Assembly (NCBI GenBank): GCA_004293645.1
Contig: REAB01000067.1
Coordinates: 16,570-80,569 of the forward strand
Source: Cytophagia bacterium
GTDB taxonomy: Bacteria; Bacteroidota; Bacteroidia; Cytophagales; Spirosomataceae
Direction of reading: 5' to 3'
Length of the DNA: 64,000 nt
Shown here: piece after piece, positions 7,401 through 15,814 of the stretch
Layout of the letters: the number at the start of each line of letters is the position of its first letter
Numbering within the stretch: position 1 is the stretch's first letter
Notes under the pieces: model-generated
Seen by the model: the letters and a program-made list of their open reading frames with translations, nothing else
Told to the model about the DNA's origin: nothing
The model's database searches: none
Made by a program: the position numbers and the translations under genes

Positions 7401-9353
7401 GTTGCGGTAGCCCAGCACGTCGTTGCTGGCCAAGCCAATGTCAATGTCGGTAACGCTCAAACTCGAATGACCAAATATCGTAACCAGTCCCGCGCCTTCG
7501 TTGATTTGATTGGTAATGCCCACGTACTCAACGGCTTCGTCGGTTTTTTTTGTAATGGTCGTTACTTTTGCGCCCAGGTATTGCCGCTGCGATTTTTGCT
7601 TAAATTCGTCCATAAAACCTTTAAACTGCCGCAGTTCAAACGGGCTGATGCCGCCGCTGAGGTGCAGCACGTTTTTGCGCCAAAGCGCGTTCATGGGCGT
7701 AGCTTCGTGTTGTTTTACTTTTTCCAAATAGTCCAAAACCGTCTGCGGGCTGTCGGTCCAGAGGCGACCCGTGGGTAGGGCGGCCACAAAAGCGGGCGAG
7801 CCTTTCAAGCCCTGCGAAAACATCAAATCGGAGCCAGGCCAGCCAAAAGTGGGCACCATGTCGCGGGTGTAGCGGTCGCGGGCGGTGCGCGTAAAATCAA
7901 CCTGAGTGGTGCGGCCTACCAAAAACAAAAACTGAGGATTGCCACGCTCCACCATAAATGCCACAAACCGCTTGATAGCCAACGGACTAAACTCGCCATA
8001 ATTAAACTGATTGACGAGCAAGTCCATGTCCACGGTGAGGGTATCGTAGCTGCCACCTGCCGCCGACGCGCGGTAAGCGGCGTAGGTTTGGGCGGGTTTG
8101 AGCAAGTTGCGGTGCGTAACAATTAGGAAGTTGTGTTTGGTGGGATCAATGTTGCGAAAACTAACGCGCTGCACCCCCAAAACGGGTAGCGAAGTGCGGG
8201 TCAAAAATAGTGTTCGGGCGGTATTGGTGTTGCGAACTACGCCTTTCAAAGTGGTATTTTCGAGGGTTGTCCCAACCTGGGTTACATTGTTTTTATCGCT
8301 CAAATCGTACAGCCGCGCTTGGCCGTCGGCGTTGGGTATTTGCACCAAAGAGCGGTTTTGAGCATTGGGGGTTAAGTAAAAATATTTTTGCAAATAACCT
8401 TGAAAATCAAAGCGTTGCGGGTAAAAAAGCCGATAATAAGTTACCGAATATGTGTCTTCGGGCTGGGTGTCGGTATCGCCGCGCGAGGTGGTAGAAACAA
8501 AAATTTTGTTGTTGGTAATATCCGAAAAAGCCAGCGTTTGCCGCGACACATACGGGTAAAACAACTCAAAAGTGGCGGTTTCGAGCAGGCGTTGTCGGGT
8601 TTGGCTACCCGCCATTATTTCTACGCGGTGCTTGCGGTGGTCGCGGCCCATGAGATGTACTTCCAAACGCGGCGCGGGGCCCGTTGCCCATACGTTTTCA
8701 AGGGTTAATTCGCGTACGTTTGGTTTGTTTTTGGTCCATTCTGGGCCGCTCCATCCTTCACCGTGGTCGTAGTAGGACATCTGCGCGCCCGCCGCTGCCC
8801 CCAACGGATAAATCAACCCTTCCGACATTCCTTCGTGATTGGAAGATTTGATGTTAGAAACCAACAAGTTTTCAAGGTGATAGGCTTCGGGACTGAGGTT
8901 GCTGGATGCGGTTTCTTGGTAAAAATCCATGCGTTTGCCCGCCTGCCCGTCGAGCCGCCACGTTAAGAAATAGGCGGTGGTGTCGGAGTATAAATTGTAG
9001 ATTTTGTGCGGCTGCGCACTGTGCGGAATGTACAGCAGCGAGTCTTGCGTGCCGTCGTTTCCTTGGCCATAAAACTCAATAAAGTCTTCATTATCAAGGC
9101 GTTTGTCGGCTTGCCCTGCTACAAAAATGGCCTGTTCTTGTCCCCGAAAAAACAACTGCAAAGTGGTGGCATCAACGTTGTTGGCCGCAAAACCTGCCTG
9201 CCGCAATTCAGCGGCGGAGATGCGATAAATGCCTGGTTGCACCACGGGTATTCGGAGATAAGTTTGGGCTTGGTTTATCCATTCGTTGCCATATTGGGCT
9301 TTGGCCGCGCTACAAACAACAAATAAAAGAAGTGTTACCCGTAATTTTTTCAT
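4416..9353 (-). CDS. PorU2-like C25 (gingipain-type) cysteine peptidase with T9SS C-terminal domain
   Basis: This 1645-aa protein has a Sec signal peptide (MKKLRVTLLLFVVCSAAKA) and a beta-rich N-terminal region with YRISAAELRQAGF typical of PorU proteins. A C25 peptidase domain spans about 407-765, with candidate catalytic His629 (IFGHSS) and Cys663 (ANGCVLGNFT). Repeated Ig/CARDB-like modules follow, and a C-terminal sorting-type domain (about 1552-1645) begins INAYPNPFGQ and ends GTYLYRLVV..GKVVLIR. The architecture matches the large PorU2-type proteins of Cytophagales rather than the shorter canonical PorU. It would act at the cell surface, possibly as a sortase-like enzyme or secreted protease. 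A low-complexity insert (residues about 1234-1250, KYQISKYKYQIS) is encoded by microsatellite DNA. Confidence 0.85.
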   Translation of the reverse strand: MKKLRVTLLLFVVCSAAKAQYGNEWINQAQTYLRIPVVQPGIYRISAAELRQAGFAANNVDATTLQLFFRGQEQAIFVAGQADKRLDNEDFIEFYGQGNDGTQDSLLYIPHSAQPHKIYNLYSDTTAYFLTWRLDGQAGKRMDFYQETASSNLSPEAYHLENLLVSNIKSSNHEGMSEGLIYPLGAAAGAQMSYYDHGEGWSGPEWTKNKPNVRELTLENVWATGPAPRLEVHLMGRDHRKHRVEIMAGSQTRQRLLETATFELFYPYVSRQTLAFSDITNNKIFVSTTSRGDTDTQPEDTYSVTYYRLFYPQRFDFQGYLQKYFYLTPNAQNRSLVQIPNADGQARLYDLSDKNNVTQVGTTLENTTLKGVVRNTNTARTLFLTRTSLPVLGVQRVSFRNIDPTKHNFLIVTHRNLLKPAQTYAAYRASAAGGSYDTLTVDMDLLVNQFNYGEFSPLAIKRFVAFMVERGNPQFLFLVGRTTQVDFTRTARDRYTRDMVPTFGWPGSDLMFSQGLKGSPAFVAALPTGRLWTDSPQTVLDYLEKVKQHEATPMNALWRKNVLHLSGGISPFELRQFKGFMDEFKQKSQRQYLGAKVTTITKKTDEAVEYVGITNQINEGAGLVTIFGHSSLSVTDIDIGLASNDVLGYRNKGRYPLIYANGCVLGNFTFGANTYPIDWIAARDRGAVLFLAHSNLAYSFSLKQYGDAFYDTWLGDSLNLSRPFGQVHRQIAQQFLKRESSPIQIADAQQMSLQGDPAVVVFPAKRTDYAISPRDVAITAKNGAPLSAFNDSLRVQITVANFGVFFRNNKLKIRLLRTSRDGATLAYSSVFGAVAYQDTLYIDIPNDRTQSGLNRFEIRLDPDNEVAEMDEQNNVAAFDFNIPAQGPYPLLPAEYALVSDSDAPTSEVTLVAQAVEFMSRNYIFELDTTARFDSPFRKTQTLTDNLLPTWKVAILPRDSTTYYWRVRYADRPSNDENRWATSSFSYFKATGTGWTQRQPAQFTKATPLQIGLSTTTAPVWSYQSQTTPISGVLNGSSVGAFAQGFLKTQLSIGTILLVNDGNCNTYNPANGFRPESNVIVTALRRDNLRAYSVLDALRCGNPPYVMNTLRDADIISAGLLERYLNAVPQGDFVVLMTSGDVQFDRWPAAAKAKLRDLGIGTERLTDLKSGRPYLLIGQKGAQQPVKELFTDPNDLAPSIRSLQLENFTLNSTAGNGQIVSSLVGPANQWEDVKYQISKYKYQISNTSALDVIGVDLQGKETLLLANQNTARIDLKSINARQFPYLRLQLKLANNDVNFTIPAQLQDWLVRHQPVAEGVASSGVITALEKQEGEPFVLDLNFKNVVNVAFKDSVLVQTTLYSAKNGVQTSNKKYAPLLPGESIKISQNVATLGNVGDNRLTVNFNPRQQPEQNFNNNVINLPFTVRPDRLPPILEVAIDGQKIQDGEVVSANPLIVVQLKDENRFLFKRDTTGIDLYLQRADQPLRRVALRGASVRFTPANANNVCQIEYRPGTLPDGLYTLRAQGSDVSGNRTGVYLISFRVINESKVLTINAYPNPFGQLLRFGFVVSGVAAPDEARITLTDLNGKLVKAMALPVRVGSNEWQLNDTSGLAAGTYLYRLVVRKNGQDIPLADGVQATGKVVLIR
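5618..5661. repeat. TATTTGATATTTG-type microsatellite inside the C25 peptidase gene
   Basis: The DNA here repeats TTTGATAT/TATTTG units (for example TTTGATATTTGATATTTG). In frame it gives KYQISKYKYQIS in the C25 peptidase. Similar short-unit arrays in this window lie in intergenic DNA (33866-33900, 37380-37500, 48266-48480), so one has evidently grown or inserted in frame here. Confidence 0.7.
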
Positions 9354-9461
9354 TGGGTGAATTGGAGTGAATAAAGGTTTGAATCCAGCACCGTGTTTGA
9401 TGCGGCGTTTTTTTTACAAATTTAAGGTAGAAATACTGGTTCAACTACAATTGATGCGGGA

Positions 9462-9518
9462 ATTGTCCGTGAAGACACGGACAATGACGGCTGCCGTTGC
9501 CTGTGTCTTCACAGGCAA
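9462..9518. repeat. Paired perfect hairpins downstream of the GH113-like gene
   Basis: Two hairpins lie in tandem. The first, 9462-9485, has a 10-bp stem ATTGTCCGTG with loop AAGA. The second, 9497-9518, has a 9-bp stem TTGCCTGTG with loop TCTT. The loops are reverse complements and the stems are related, so the pair is itself an imperfect inverted repeat. The part 9491-9518 matches 899-926 in 24 of 28 bases. It sits between two tandem minus-strand genes and may end the upstream transcript or be a dispersed repeat. Confidence 0.75.
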
Positions 9519-9558
9519 TCTTTTGTCCCGTGTGGCGGTTTGATATTTACCTTAGCCA

Positions 9559-10596
9559 TTATTTTTTGCCATACCATTTTTTAAGCACTACTTCGGCGGG
9601 TTTACCTTGGGGCGTGTACGGGTCGGGTTCGTGGTTGCGGCGGTAAGTGGGAGCGTGCAAAAACCACTTCCACACAAAGCCCCCCGCAAACCATTCTTGC
9701 TGCCAAACCTCCCGAAAAAGAACTTCGTAGGCATCGGCTTGTTGCTGTAAATTAGTTGCTGCTTCGCTGTGGTATTCCCAGGGGCGCACGGCAGCTCCTT
9801 CTACACTTCGGTAGCCAAATTCAGTAAACAAAATAGGCTTTTGCGTTTCGATGGCCAGTTTTTTAAGCAATTGCAAGTGTGGTTGCCAGCCTTTTTGCAA
9901 GTCGTCGGGCGTTGGCTTTTTGTTGTTGGTAAGCGGAAAATAAGCGTCAATGCCAATGTAATCTAAGTCTGCCCAAATGGGGTTTTGGTGGCATTTATCC
10001 CAATTGTCGGCGTAGGTGAGCGGGCCTTTGTAAATTTGCCGTACCTGTCCAATCAAATTGCGCCAAAACTGGGGGCGTTGGCGCACAAAAGCGTCCATTT
10101 CGGTGGCAATACAAAACAGGGCTACGTTCATCGAATCGGCTACTTGGGCATTCCGAAGCACGTATTTACCAAAATCTTGCTCAAAAATTTGCCATTCGGC
10201 CTCGGTTTTTAGGGTAAAATCGCCCGTGTAAGTACCCTGCGCCACCCACACGTGCGGCTTCAACATTACTTTCAAACCCATTTGGTGCGCCATGGCAATG
10301 GTTTTGGCGGCCCCCTGCGAGGTTTCGCCCCACCACTGCTGTGAGTTGTCAAAATAAAAATGAGGTTCGTTGGGGCGACAAAATCCGTAGGGAACTACCG
10401 CCACCCACTCGGCATTGGTTTGTCTAATAGGCTGAAAGGCCGCCGTGTCGATGGGCGCATTGGGCGCAACCGTGCAAACGCCCTTTATTTTGGACTGCTT
10501 ATAGACAAATGACGATTGGCACGACCCGCCTCCCAACAGTGGCAGCGCAAATATCCAGACAAAAATGCTCAATTGACGAAATTTATTATTTGTCAT
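9559..10596 (-). CDS. GH113-like glycoside hydrolase lipoprotein
   Basis: This 345-aa protein has a lipoprotein-like signal (FALPLLGGGSCQSS). The rest reads as a TIM-barrel hydrolase of the GH113 (beta-mannanase) type: MGLKVMLKPHVWVAQGTYTG on a barrel strand, CIATEMDAF with a candidate acid/base Glu, WADLDYIGIDAYFPL, and ILFTEFGYRS with a candidate nucleophile Glu. The length fits a single catalytic domain. It would act outside the cytoplasmic membrane on beta-mannan or a related glycan; exact specificity is not readable. The gene stands alone, divergent from the methyltransferase gene, with a hairpin pair after its stop. Confidence 0.8.
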   Translation of the reverse strand: MTNNKFRQLSIFVWIFALPLLGGGSCQSSFVYKQSKIKGVCTVAPNAPIDTAAFQPIRQTNAEWVAVVPYGFCRPNEPHFYFDNSQQWWGETSQGAAKTIAMAHQMGLKVMLKPHVWVAQGTYTGDFTLKTEAEWQIFEQDFGKYVLRNAQVADSMNVALFCIATEMDAFVRQRPQFWRNLIGQVRQIYKGPLTYADNWDKCHQNPIWADLDYIGIDAYFPLTNNKKPTPDDLQKGWQPHLQLLKKLAIETQKPILFTEFGYRSVEGAAVRPWEYHSEAATNLQQQADAYEVLFREVWQQEWFAGGFVWKWFLHAPTYRRNHEPDPYTPQGKPAEVVLKKWYGKK

Positions 10597-10721
10597 GGCA
10601 ATACAATTGGTAGTTTGGAGTTTGGTTGTTAAATTTGTTGTCTAATTTGCCTTTTGTGTAGATAAAATTAGGCTTTTTATCGTTTTTATACCCATTCAGC
10701 TACCTAAAAATAAACTTAAAA

Positions 10722-11312
10722 ATGGCTATTGCTACTAAAATTACGGACATCGTAAACCGAAAAATTTTGCGCCGCGACCGCGACCGCTGGAACTATCAGT
10801 ACAACTTAGGCCGCTGGGAAGGCTTGGGCGACATCAACGAACTGGCGCGTTTTAGCGTCATTGCAGGCTATGCCCAGCACCTCAAACCCAACGGCAAAGT
10901 CTTGGAAATTGGCGCGGGCGAAGGCTATTTACAACAACGCTTCGACAAAACCAAATACAGCCTCTACTACTCGACCGATGCCTCGGACGTGGCCGTCGAA
11001 AACGGTAAAAAATACGAAGACGAAAAGACCAAGTACGTAATAGCCGATATGAATGACTACGCGCCAGACCAAAAGTTTGACGTTATTATCATCAACGAAG
11101 CCATTTATTACGGCGGCTCGGTGGACAAAGTACTGGGGCGTTTCAATGCCTACTTAGAACAAGGCGGCATTTTTATTGTGAGCATCAACGGCGATGAGCG
11201 CAACGCCGACTGGCACCGCATGATGGAAGCCTCTACTTTTTCTAAAATAGATGGTACAACGGTGGTTTGTACCCGCAATACGTTTTATATTACGGTATTG
11301 AGTGGCAAATAA
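10722..11312 (+). CDS. Class I SAM-dependent methyltransferase
   Basis: This 196-aa protein has the Rossmann-fold methyltransferase motif I (GKVLEIGAGEGYLQQRF, about residues 62-78), the post-I acidic strand (YYSTDAS), motif II-like DMNDYAPDQKFDVIIINEAI and a strand followed by GGIFIVSING. The N-terminus is basic (VNRKILRRDRDRWNYQY). The substrate is unknown; the size and small C-terminal part are typical of small-molecule or sugar methyltransferases. It is divergent from the GH113-like gene and followed by a hairpin terminator candidate. The start is the ATG at 10722. Confidence 0.85.
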   Translation: MAIATKITDIVNRKILRRDRDRWNYQYNLGRWEGLGDINELARFSVIAGYAQHLKPNGKVLEIGAGEGYLQQRFDKTKYSLYYSTDASDVAVENGKKYEDEKTKYVIADMNDYAPDQKFDVIIINEAIYYGGSVDKVLGRFNAYLEQGGIFIVSINGDERNADWHRMMEASTFSKIDGTTVVCTRNTFYITVLSGK

Positions 11313-11331
11313 AATGTGCTATGTAATTGTT

Positions 11332-11358
11332 TTTAAGTAGATTTTTTATCTACTTAAA
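11332..11358 (+). terminator. Stem-loop after the methyltransferase gene
   Basis: An 11-bp perfect stem (TTTAAGTAGAT with ATCTACTTAAA) encloses a 5-nt T loop, 20 bp past the methyltransferase stop. The stem is AT-rich and no T-run follows, so termination is only likely. No promoter for the next gene was recognised. Confidence 0.45.
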
Positions 11359-11471
11359 TTCAGTAATTTAGATATATTTTTATTATTTTGGGTAATTTCG
11401 CATTAATCTGTTTGACGACCTAAACAATCAACTAATTTTGTGGTTAGAATAGTAAACATCAAGTTCAGGTA

Positions 11472-11918
11472 ATGCAAGAAATCATTCATAATCCCATCAA
11501 CCCCGACAAAGTAGCCGAAAACCCAGGCTTAATGGCTTACGCGCACTCGGCGGGCGGGGCTGTCATTAGGCCCGAAGACATGGGCAAAGTAAAGGGCAAG
11601 TCGGTGTTGGCCATGCGGCAGCAGTCGGAGCGGCAGCTCAACCAAGTGTATCAGCAAATGGCCGTTTTGGCGCAGCAAGCCAAAGCCCTGCGGCAGCGGG
11701 TGGAGGTTTCGGAGCGAATCTATCGGGTTAATATGAATTTTGAACCCATCATCAACGAAACATACTACGTTTACGAAAAAGAAAACGGCTCGGACGTATT
11801 GTCAATGGTAGCACCCAACGAGTGGGGGCGTTCTTACAAATTTAGCCGTTTTATTGCCCAAGTTACGCTCCTCGCCGACCACACGTGGGAAGTGCTTTAT
11901 AATGAGGAGTTTGAATAA
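11472..11918 (+). CDS. DUF2452 family protein
   Basis: This 148-aa cytoplasmic-looking protein has no signal peptide. It starts INPDKVAENPGLMAYAHSAG and contains a helical middle (QQSERQLNQVYQQMAVLAQQ) followed by YRVNMNFEPIINETYYVYEK, the pattern of the uncharacterised DUF2452 family found in Bacteroidota and proteobacteria. The C-terminal part is beta-rich (WEVLYNEEFE). No catalytic residues are apparent and the function is unknown. It is a single gene between the methyltransferase and the Rpn-type nuclease gene. Confidence 0.75.
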   Translation: MQEIIHNPINPDKVAENPGLMAYAHSAGGAVIRPEDMGKVKGKSVLAMRQQSERQLNQVYQQMAVLAQQAKALRQRVEVSERIYRVNMNFEPIINETYYVYEKENGSDVLSMVAPNEWGRSYKFSRFIAQVTLLADHTWEVLYNEEFE

Positions 11919-11985
11919 TTTGAGCGGTAAGCCCGTGCGGTTTGTAGTTTGAGGCAAAATTCAACTTGTTCAACAATTTCGTTTT

Positions 11986-12801
11986 ATGACAATAGGCTAC
12001 AGGAAGCACCAATCCAACCAATACGATAAGATTTTTAAAGAGAATATTGAAGCCGTTATCTCAAGTATCATGCAAAATGTACTCGAAATAACGGCTCTTA
12101 CTGTGGAAGAATTACCCGATGACATTCAGCATACCAAAGAACGAAAGCCTGACGTTCTCAAAAAAGTAACAGATGATAAAGGCAGCACGTTTATTCTGCA
12201 AATTGAATTCCAAGTAGCTGATGAGCCTAAAATGGTTTATCGCATGGCTGAGTATTTTATCATGCTTGAAAGAAAATATAATTTACCTGTAAGGCAATTT
12301 GTAATTTTTCTTGGGATTAACAATCCTAAAATGCCTACCCGACTTGATAGTGATAGGATGAAATTTAGTTTTCTGCTTATTACTCTTTCAAAACTTGACT
12401 ATCATATTTTTCTTAAATCGAACAAACCCGAAGAAATAGTTTTGGGCATTTTAGCAAATTTTGAGGGAGAAAAGCCTGAAAACGCACTCAAACAGATAAT
12501 TAGCCGTATAAAAGAAACTACTGAAGGAGAACTTTCGTTGAACAGATACTTTAACCAGTTGCGTATTTTAGCACAACTTCGCAACTTAGAACTAAATTTA
12601 AAAAATGCTATGGAAAGTATTGCAGCGTATATCAAAGAAGAAAGAGATGTTCTCTATTTAAGAGGACAACAACGAACAGAGGAGCGAATTGTAAGAAATT
12701 TGCTTTCTAAGATGTCCTTGACTTTTGAGCAAATTGCAGACATTACAGGTGTTACAGTGGACTTTGTCAAGGGAGTTCAACAACAAGTTAGTGGTAAATA
12801 A
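11986..12801 (+). CDS. Rpn-family (PD-(D/E)XK) putative recombination-promoting nuclease
   Basis: This 271-aa protein belongs to the Rpn/YhgA-like transposase-related nuclease group. The N-terminus (QYDKIFKENIEAVISSIMQN) and the core RKPDVLKKVTD..TFILQIEFQ carry the PD-(D/E)XK pattern (Asp, then Glu in QIEFQ). A helical region follows, ending in a short HTH-like tail (SLTFEQIADITGVTVDFVKG). Relatives are fast-evolving DNA nucleases implicated in recombination or phage defence. The gene stands alone with no transposon ends. Its A/T-richer codon use compared with menB next door fits mobility. Confidence 0.8.
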   Translation: MTIGYRKHQSNQYDKIFKENIEAVISSIMQNVLEITALTVEELPDDIQHTKERKPDVLKKVTDDKGSTFILQIEFQVADEPKMVYRMAEYFIMLERKYNLPVRQFVIFLGINNPKMPTRLDSDRMKFSFLLITLSKLDYHIFLKSNKPEEIVLGILANFEGEKPENALKQIISRIKETTEGELSLNRYFNQLRILAQLRNLELNLKNAMESIAAYIKEERDVLYLRGQQRTEERIVRNLLSKMSLTFEQIADITGVTVDFVKGVQQQVSGK

Positions 12802-12898
12802 CACTTGGTAAATCTTGCCAAGATTTTATGTTTTTTATGCGCTTCTTTGTTAATACGTTTTCGATAGCAATAACTCACCACAAACCACAAACTAAAAA

Positions 12899-13711
12899 AT
12901 GAATTGGACTCCGATTAAAGAATACGAAGATATTAAGTTCAGCTTGTACGAAGGTATTGGCAAAATTAGCATCAATCGCCCCGAAAAACACAACGCATTT
13001 CGGCCACAAACCGTAACCGAAATGATTGATGCCATGCACATCTGCCGCGAAGACCCGCGCATTGAAGTAATAATTTTGACGGGCGAAGGCGGCAAGGCGT
13101 TCTGCTCGGGCGGCGACCAGTCGGTGCGCGGCCACGGTGGTTACGTAGGCGACGACCACATTCCGCGCCTCAACGTGCTGGATTTGCAAAAAATGATTCG
13201 TTCTATTCCCAAAGTGGTGATTGCGATGGTGGCGGGCTGGGCCGTTGGCGGCGGCCACGTGCTGCACGTCGTATGCGACATGACCATCGCCGCCGACAAT
13301 GCACGTTTTGGACAAACAGGTCCCAAAGTCGGTAGTTTTGACGGGGGGTTTGGGGCATCTTATTTAGCACGAGTAGTAGGTCAAAAGAAAGCCCGCGAAA
13401 TCTGGTTTTTGTGCGACCAATACGATGCCCAAGAAGCCCTCAATATGGGGCTGGTAAACAAGGTAGTACCGCTCGACGAGCTGGAAGAAACCACCGTTTC
13501 GTGGTGCAAAAAAATTCAAGAAAAGTCGCCATTGTCTATCAGAATGCTCAAATCGTCGTTCAATGCCGAACTGGATGGGCAAGCGGGTATTCAAGAATTG
13601 GCAGGAAACGCTACGTTGCTCTATTATTTGAGTGAAGAAGCCAAAGAAGGTTTTACGTCGTTTTTAGAAAAACGCAAACCCGATTTTAGCAAGTTCCCCA
13701 AGTTTCCTTAA
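12899..13711 (+). CDS. menB: 1,4-dihydroxy-2-naphthoyl-CoA synthase MenB
   Basis: This 270-aa protein of the crotonase superfamily has MenB-specific features: [32 protein letters not shown] (oxyanion-hole Gly region), [20 protein letters not shown] and [20 protein letters not shown]. It also has the C-terminal ending KFPKFP that folds over the neighbouring subunit. It closes the naphthoate ring of O-succinylbenzoyl-CoA in menaquinone synthesis, in the cytoplasm. Length is standard for MenB. Other men genes are not adjacent; the polyprenyl diphosphate synthase at 49.5 kb could supply the side chain. A strong terminator follows at 13757. Confidence 0.96.
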   Translation: MNWTPIKEYEDIKFSLYEGIGKISINRPEKHNAFRPQTVTEMIDAMHICREDPRIEVIILTGEGGKAFCSGGDQSVRGHGGYVGDDHIPRLNVLDLQKMIRSIPKVVIAMVAGWAVGGGHVLHVVCDMTIAADNARFGQTGPKVGSFDGGFGASYLARVVGQKKAREIWFLCDQYDAQEALNMGLVNKVVPLDELEETTVSWCKKIQEKSPLSIRMLKSSFNAELDGQAGIQELAGNATLLYYLSEEAKEGFTSFLEKRKPDFSKFPKFP

Positions 13712-13756
13712 CCGTTTCGGCGGTTTATGAACAAATAGGCGTTTCGGTAAAGATAT

Positions 13757-13790
13757 GGTCTGCTCGTTTCGATGAGCAGACCCTTTTTTT
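13757..13790 (+). terminator. Rho-independent terminator after menB
   Basis: The 9-bp GC-rich stem GGTCTGCTC/GAGCAGACC (13757-13765 and 13774-13782) has an 8-nt loop and is followed by C and seven T (13784-13790). It sits 45 bp past the menB stop. Confidence 0.9.
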
Positions 13791-13835
13791 GTATCTGCTT
13801 GCCAATGAGCGTACTTCTCAGAGACAAGTAATAAT

Positions 13836-13871
13836 TTTGCGCTGAAATACCCGCTAAAATTGTTATTTTTG
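13836..13871 (+). promoter_or_regulatory. Bacteroidota-type promoter for the cyclophilin gene
   Basis: TATTTTTG at 13864-13871 matches the TAnnTTTG -7 box, with TTTG at 13836-13839 as a possible -33 element. The spacing of 24 bp is slightly long. The ATG of the cyclophilin gene is 28 bp downstream. Confidence 0.5.
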
Positions 13872-13899
13872 CGCATTCATTCTAATCTAAATTTTTCAG

Positions 13900-14481
13900 A
13901 TGAAACGCGCTTTATCCTTCGTTTTTGTTGCTCTTTTGTTGGCAAGTTTTACCAAACCCGAAAAAAAATACGCCGTCGGGCAAATCAAGACTCCCATGGG
14001 CGAAATTTTGTTTTATCTCTACGACGAAACCCCCAACCACAAGGCCAGTTTTATAAAATTGGCCAACGAACACTACTGGGACTCGCTCACTTTCAATCGT
14101 GTTATCAATAATTTTGTGGCGCAGGGCGGCTGCCCCGACACGCCAGCGGGTTTTTCGGACTCACCGTATTTGCTCAAACCCGAATTTAAAAAAGAACTAC
14201 GCCACGTGTATGGCGCAGTGGGTGGCGGCCGCGACAACAACCCCGAAATGCTCTCGGCGGGTTGTCAGTTTTATATTGTTCAAAACAAACAAGGCATCGC
14301 GCGGCTCGACGATAAGTTTACGGTGTATGGCCAAGTTTTTAAGGGTATGGACGTGGTAGATGCCATTGTAAACGTAAAAACCGATAAAAAAGACCAACCC
14401 CTCACGCCTATTCCGCTCAAAGTGCGCATTATTTACCTGACCGAAAAGCAGTTCAAAAAATACGGATACGTAGCAAAATAA
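13900..14481 (+). CDS. Exported cyclophilin-type peptidyl-prolyl cis-trans isomerase
   Basis: This 193-aa protein has a cleavable or lipid-free signal (MKRALSFVFVALLLASFTKP). The cyclophilin domain shows TPMGEILFYLYDETPNHKAS, FIKLANEHYWDSLTFNRVIN (active-site Phe-Asn-Arg), FVAQGG and SAGCQFYIVQNKQGIARLDD. It should catalyse proline isomerisation during folding of exported proteins in the periplasm. The insert HVYGAVGGGRDNNPEMLSAG is the usual Bacteroidota variant of the substrate loop. It is monocistronic or leads the aminotransferase gene 68 bp downstream. Confidence 0.92.
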   Translation: MKRALSFVFVALLLASFTKPEKKYAVGQIKTPMGEILFYLYDETPNHKASFIKLANEHYWDSLTFNRVINNFVAQGGCPDTPAGFSDSPYLLKPEFKKELRHVYGAVGGGRDNNPEMLSAGCQFYIVQNKQGIARLDDKFTVYGQVFKGMDVVDAIVNVKTDKKDQPLTPIPLKVRIIYLTEKQFKKYGYVAK

Positions 14482-14549
14482 ATGAATTTGAAAATGTCAT
14501 CTAATGAGAATTTGATGATAAATGTTAAATGTTAATTGATAACTGAAAA

Positions 14550-15758
14550 ATGCCAGGAACAGAACTATTTGGCGCCGAAGAGCGCAAAGAAATCAACGAC
14601 GTGTTAGAAACAGGAATTTTGTTTCGCTACAACCACGATGCCCAACGCAACAACATTTGGAAAGCCCGCGAAATGGAAGCCGAGGTTTGCAAGGTAGTGG
14701 GGGCCAAATACGCCCACGCCATGTCGAGCGGCTCCACGGCTGCCCAGTGCGCCATGGTGGCCGCAGGGATTGGTGCTGGCGATGAGGTAATTGTGCCGCC
14801 GTTTACGTACATAGCCACCATCGAAGCCGCTTTGATGATTGGCGCATTGCCCGTTTTTGCCGAAATTGACGAAACCCTCTGCCTTTCTGCCGAGGGCATC
14901 AGAAAGGCCATTACGCCCCGCACCAAAGGCGTTTGCTTGGTGCATATGTGCGGCCAAATGGCTGATATGGAGGCTATTATGGAGGTAATTCACAAACACA
15001 ACTTGGTGTTGGTAGAAGATGCTGGCCAGGCCATGGGAGCCAGCTACAAAGGCGTTTCGACGGGGCTTTGGGGCAAAACAGGCGCGTATTCGTACGATTT
15101 TTTCAAAATAGCCACCGCTGGCGAAGGCGGCGTAATGGTAACCAACGACGAGCAAGCCTACAAACACGCCGACTCATACTCCGACCACGGCCACGACCAC
15201 ATTGGCTCAAATCGGGGCATGGAGCAGCACCCTATTGTGGGTTTTAACTACCGTATTTCGGAGCTGCACGCCGCCGTGGGGCTGGCCCAAACGCGCCGCG
15301 TACCGTATTTGGTAGAGAAAAACAACGAACACAAGAAATGGTTGATGAGTCGCCTCGCCAACGTGCCAGGCGTGTCGTTTGCCCACATTCCCGACCCTGA
15401 CGGCGACTCGGCCACGTTCTTAAACTTGCTGTTGCCCGACACGGAATCTGCCCAAGCTGTGGTGGCCGAACTCAACGCGGCGGGCGTGGGTGGGTTCAAT
15501 TATTGGTTTACCAATATGTACCATTTCATCAACCAGTGGGACCACATCAAAACCTTGCGAACAGCCAGTAAATTGACCATTGAGCTACTCGGTGCGCCAC
15601 AAGACTACGCCCAGCTCGACTTGCCCAAATCGCAGGAAGTCGTTGGCCGTTTGATTTCGTTTGGCGTGCGCGTAACTTGGACCCAAACCGAACTCGAAAC
15701 GCTGGCCAACAATTTGGAAGCCGCCATCAGAAAAGCCATGGTAGCCTATACTTGTTAG
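14550..15758 (+). CDS. DegT/DnrJ/EryC1/StrS-family PLP aminotransferase, KdnA-like
   Basis: This 402-aa sugar aminotransferase-fold protein has SSGSTAAQCAMVAAGIGAGD, IVPPFTYIATIEAALMIGA, LVEDAGQAMGASYKG and the PLP-lysine region YDFFKIATAGEGG. It starts MPGTELFGAEERKEINDVLE and has YSDHGHDHIG, features I associate with KdnA, the enzyme that makes 8-amino-3,8-dideoxy-Kdo for lipopolysaccharide. That assignment rests on memory of the family and is moderate; membership of DegT/DnrJ is secure. No KdnB-type dehydrogenase is visible in this window. No other envelope-sugar genes flank it, so the amino-sugar product cannot be confirmed from context. Confidence 0.85.
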   Translation: MPGTELFGAEERKEINDVLETGILFRYNHDAQRNNIWKAREMEAEVCKVVGAKYAHAMSSGSTAAQCAMVAAGIGAGDEVIVPPFTYIATIEAALMIGALPVFAEIDETLCLSAEGIRKAITPRTKGVCLVHMCGQMADMEAIMEVIHKHNLVLVEDAGQAMGASYKGVSTGLWGKTGAYSYDFFKIATAGEGGVMVTNDEQAYKHADSYSDHGHDHIGSNRGMEQHPIVGFNYRISELHAAVGLAQTRRVPYLVEKNNEHKKWLMSRLANVPGVSFAHIPDPDGDSATFLNLLLPDTESAQAVVAELNAAGVGGFNYWFTNMYHFINQWDHIKTLRTASKLTIELLGAPQDYAQLDLPKSQEVVGRLISFGVRVTWTQTELETLANNLEAAIRKAMVAYTC

Positions 15759-15814
15759 TAAACGAAAATTGCTGCGTGTTGTTTGACGTGTGTTTGTACT
15801 TAAAATTGTAGAAA

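Noticed and set aside
4416..9353. Calling the C25 peptidase canonical PorU
   Set aside because: It is far longer than canonical PorU, has CARDB-like modules and no porV next door, so a PorU2-like label is safer.
14604..15167. Minus-strand 187-codon frame opposite the aminotransferase gene
   Set aside because: It is a shadow of the strong plus-strand gene with no coding features (rich in His/Gly/Arg from codon bias).
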